A stretch of DNA of 64,000 bases from Porticoccus sp963925605 (GTDB lineage: Bacteria; Pseudomonadota; Gammaproteobacteria; Pseudomonadales; Porticoccaceae): positions 1 through 64,000 of the forward strand of contig CAWURY010000002.1 of NCBI GenBank assembly GCA_963925605.1. Reading direction: 5' to 3'. Shown in pieces: positions 62,974 to 64,000 of this stretch. The translations under genes and the position numbers were made by a program. Within the stretch, counting starts at the first letter, position 1; each line of letters begins with the position of its first letter. The notes under the pieces are model-generated. The model worked only from the letters and a program-made list of their open reading frames with translations, did no database searches and was not told where the DNA came from.

Positions 62974-63579
62974 TTAAGTGTTTGTTCTTTGCCAAACCAA
63001 TAGTCGATTATTTGCAGGCATCGGCTGATCTTCCTGCAAGACTAGCCCGGCAGCAGACGCCAGCCCGCTAATGGCCTCAAAGTCTCGTATGCCTTGATGA
63101 GGGCTATACTCCTTTAGTCGATAATCAAAGTCTGCGTTACTTGCACTAGTAAATTTTCCTCCGTACTTAAACGGGCCATATATAACCACGGTGGCCTCCG
63201 GGGCAAGAAACAAAGGTAATCCTGCAAATAAACTGACTACAGCCGGCCACGGCATAATATGACAAGTGTTGGCTGTAAACAGCCCGTCTACCAAGCTGTA
63301 TGAATAGCATGGAGAGCTTGCATCAAAGACTAGCGGGCGGCGAATGTTGCTTGATGGGCAGTCATCAATCCAGGCATTAATAATTGCATGATTTGCTGTT
63401 AGGTCTGACGTCTGCCAAACAAGATGAGGGAGGCGGGGGGCAAAAAAAGCTGCATGCTGCCCAGTGCCGCTACCAACCTCCAAGACATGGTTGGTTTTAG
63501 CAAAAAAACGCAGCAATAAGTCTAAGATTGGCTGGCGATTGTTTTCACAAGCCTGAGAAAATATCTTTGGTGTCGACAC
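62974..63579 (-). CDS. DUF938 SAM-dependent methyltransferase
   Basis: The 201 residues have the SAM motif VLEVGSGTGQHAAFFA, an Asp-containing WQTSDL motif II, and a helical mid-section with ANTCHIMPWP. This is the DUF938 family of class I methyltransferases, common in gammaproteobacteria but with unknown substrate. It begins at a GTG at 63579, seven bases after yaaA's stop; the two are probably co-transcribed. It converges on the COG3146 gene. Confidence 0.83.
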   Translation of the reverse strand: MSTPKIFSQACENNRQPILDLLLRFFAKTNHVLEVGSGTGQHAAFFAPRLPHLVWQTSDLTANHAIINAWIDDCPSSNIRRPLVFDASSPCYSYSLVDGLFTANTCHIMPWPAVVSLFAGLPLFLAPEATVVIYGPFKYGGKFTSASNADFDYRLKEYSPHQGIRDFEAISGLASAAGLVLQEDQPMPANNRLLVWQRTNT

Positions 63580-63586
63580 TCGGCGG

Positions 63587-64000
63587 CTATTCCATCAGCT
63601 TTCTTGTGAACACCCATTCGTTTGGTGTCGATGTAACCGGATCAAAGCGGTATCCGCCTGAGACAAAAGATTTTATCTTCTCAGGATCATGAATTTGATT
63701 TTCAATAATGAATCGGCTCATCATTCCCCTGGCTTTTTTGGCAAAAAAACTAATAATTTTATAGCTGTCGTTTTTCCAGTCCTTAAACACGGGGCTGACT
63801 ATATTGGCTTTAAGCGATTGTGTTCTTATCGCCCTAAAATATTCACTAGAGGCCAAATTAATAATCAATTGAGATTTTTCAGCATCAAGAATTTGATTCA
63901 GTCCCTCTGTAATTTTATTGCCCCAAAACTCATACAAATTGCTACCACGGCTCGTGGGAAGCTTTGTGCCCATCTCTAGCCGATAGGGCTGAATTAAATC
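63587..64000 (-). CDS. yaaA: Peroxide stress protein YaaA (C-terminal part; continues past window end)
   Basis: The frame is open from the stop at 63587 to the window edge (138 codons). It matches the C-terminal half of YaaA/DUF328: PYRLEMGTKLPTSRG, FWGNKITEGLN, NLASSEYFRAI, KIISFFAKKARGMMSRFIIEN and GYRFDP. In E. coli YaaA lowers free iron under peroxide stress and is induced by OxyR. Here the local OxyR has lost its resolving Cys, so control may differ. The N-terminal part is beyond the window. Confidence 0.92.
   Translation of the reverse strand, partial: DLIQPYRLEMGTKLPTSRGSNLYEFWGNKITEGLNQILDAEKSQLIINLASSEYFRAIRTQSLKANIVSPVFKDWKNDSYKIISFFAKKARGMMSRFIIENQIHDPEKIKSFVSGGYRFDPVTSTPNEWVFTRKLME

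Noticed and set aside
1..64000. Transposons, phage genes, CRISPR arrays, tRNA/rRNA genes
   Set aside because: None seen: no transposase, integrase, direct-repeat array or tRNA-like intergenic sequence was found on either strand by reading.

Overview
The window is AT-rich DNA (by eye near 40 % GC) from a gammaproteobacterium related to the Pseudomonadales/Cellvibrionales. It encodes ubiquinone genes (ubiC, ubiA, ubiD, coq7), heptose-based LPS core genes, a FabY-type initiating ketoacyl synthase, PtsP, and a run of gene blocks in the order I remember from Pseudomonas. Coding density is high. I see no insertion sequence, prophage, CRISPR array, tRNA or rRNA.

Layout. 1-6910 (minus): LPS core cluster, with a partial carbamoyltransferase, a tandem LPS-kinase protein, waaP, waaG, waaC, waaF and ilvE. 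7214-8518: argA. 8631-9033: a shattered ilvD remnant. 9046-14199 (minus): folA, thyA, lgt, ptsP, rppH. 14318-20212: HAD phosphatase, rsmC, then lpoP-like lipoprotein and mrcB (minus), then an adenosine kinase-type PfkB protein. 20213-30544: PCuAC copper chaperone (minus), then dsbD, aroQ, accB, accC, prmA, dusB, fis, purH, purD. 30556-40332: metallo-beta-lactamase-fold hydrolase, coq7, a LysR regulator with a possible divergent small RNA, OsmC-like protein, trpC/D/G/E and rpe (all minus), then ubiD. 40357-44802: fabY, a GlxA-type AraC regulator, and a shortened PilJ-like receptor. 45111-48844: gshB, ruvX, yggS, proC, yggT. 48852-54168: rph (minus), yicC, gmk, rpoZ, spoT, ridA. 54169-64000: a small epimerase, oxyR, recG, ubiC, ubiA, phoB, phoR, a COG3146 protein, a DUF938 methyltransferase and a partial yaaA.

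How it fits together. Most genes are housekeeping: cell envelope (LPS core, lipoprotein maturation, PBP1b and its activator), one-carbon/thymidylate, purine, tryptophan, fatty-acid initiation, ubiquinone, and global control (Fis, SpoT, PhoBR, OxyR, PtsP). The unusual theme is erosion inside conserved blocks. ilvD is a pseudogene beside folA where I recall an intact ilvD in Pseudomonas. pilG/H/I, chpA, pilT, yqgE, pyrR, vfr, speD and gph are absent from positions where I recall them, and PilJ survives only as a short receptor. OxyR has lost its second redox cysteine and ruvX seems to start with AUU. This resembles early genome reduction, possibly in a host-associated lineage, but the window alone cannot prove it. 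The most novel candidate is a LysR gene (32273-33226) facing a palindrome, a promoter-like sequence and a strong terminator with no ORF between, an OxyR/OxyS-like arrangement that may encode a small RNA.
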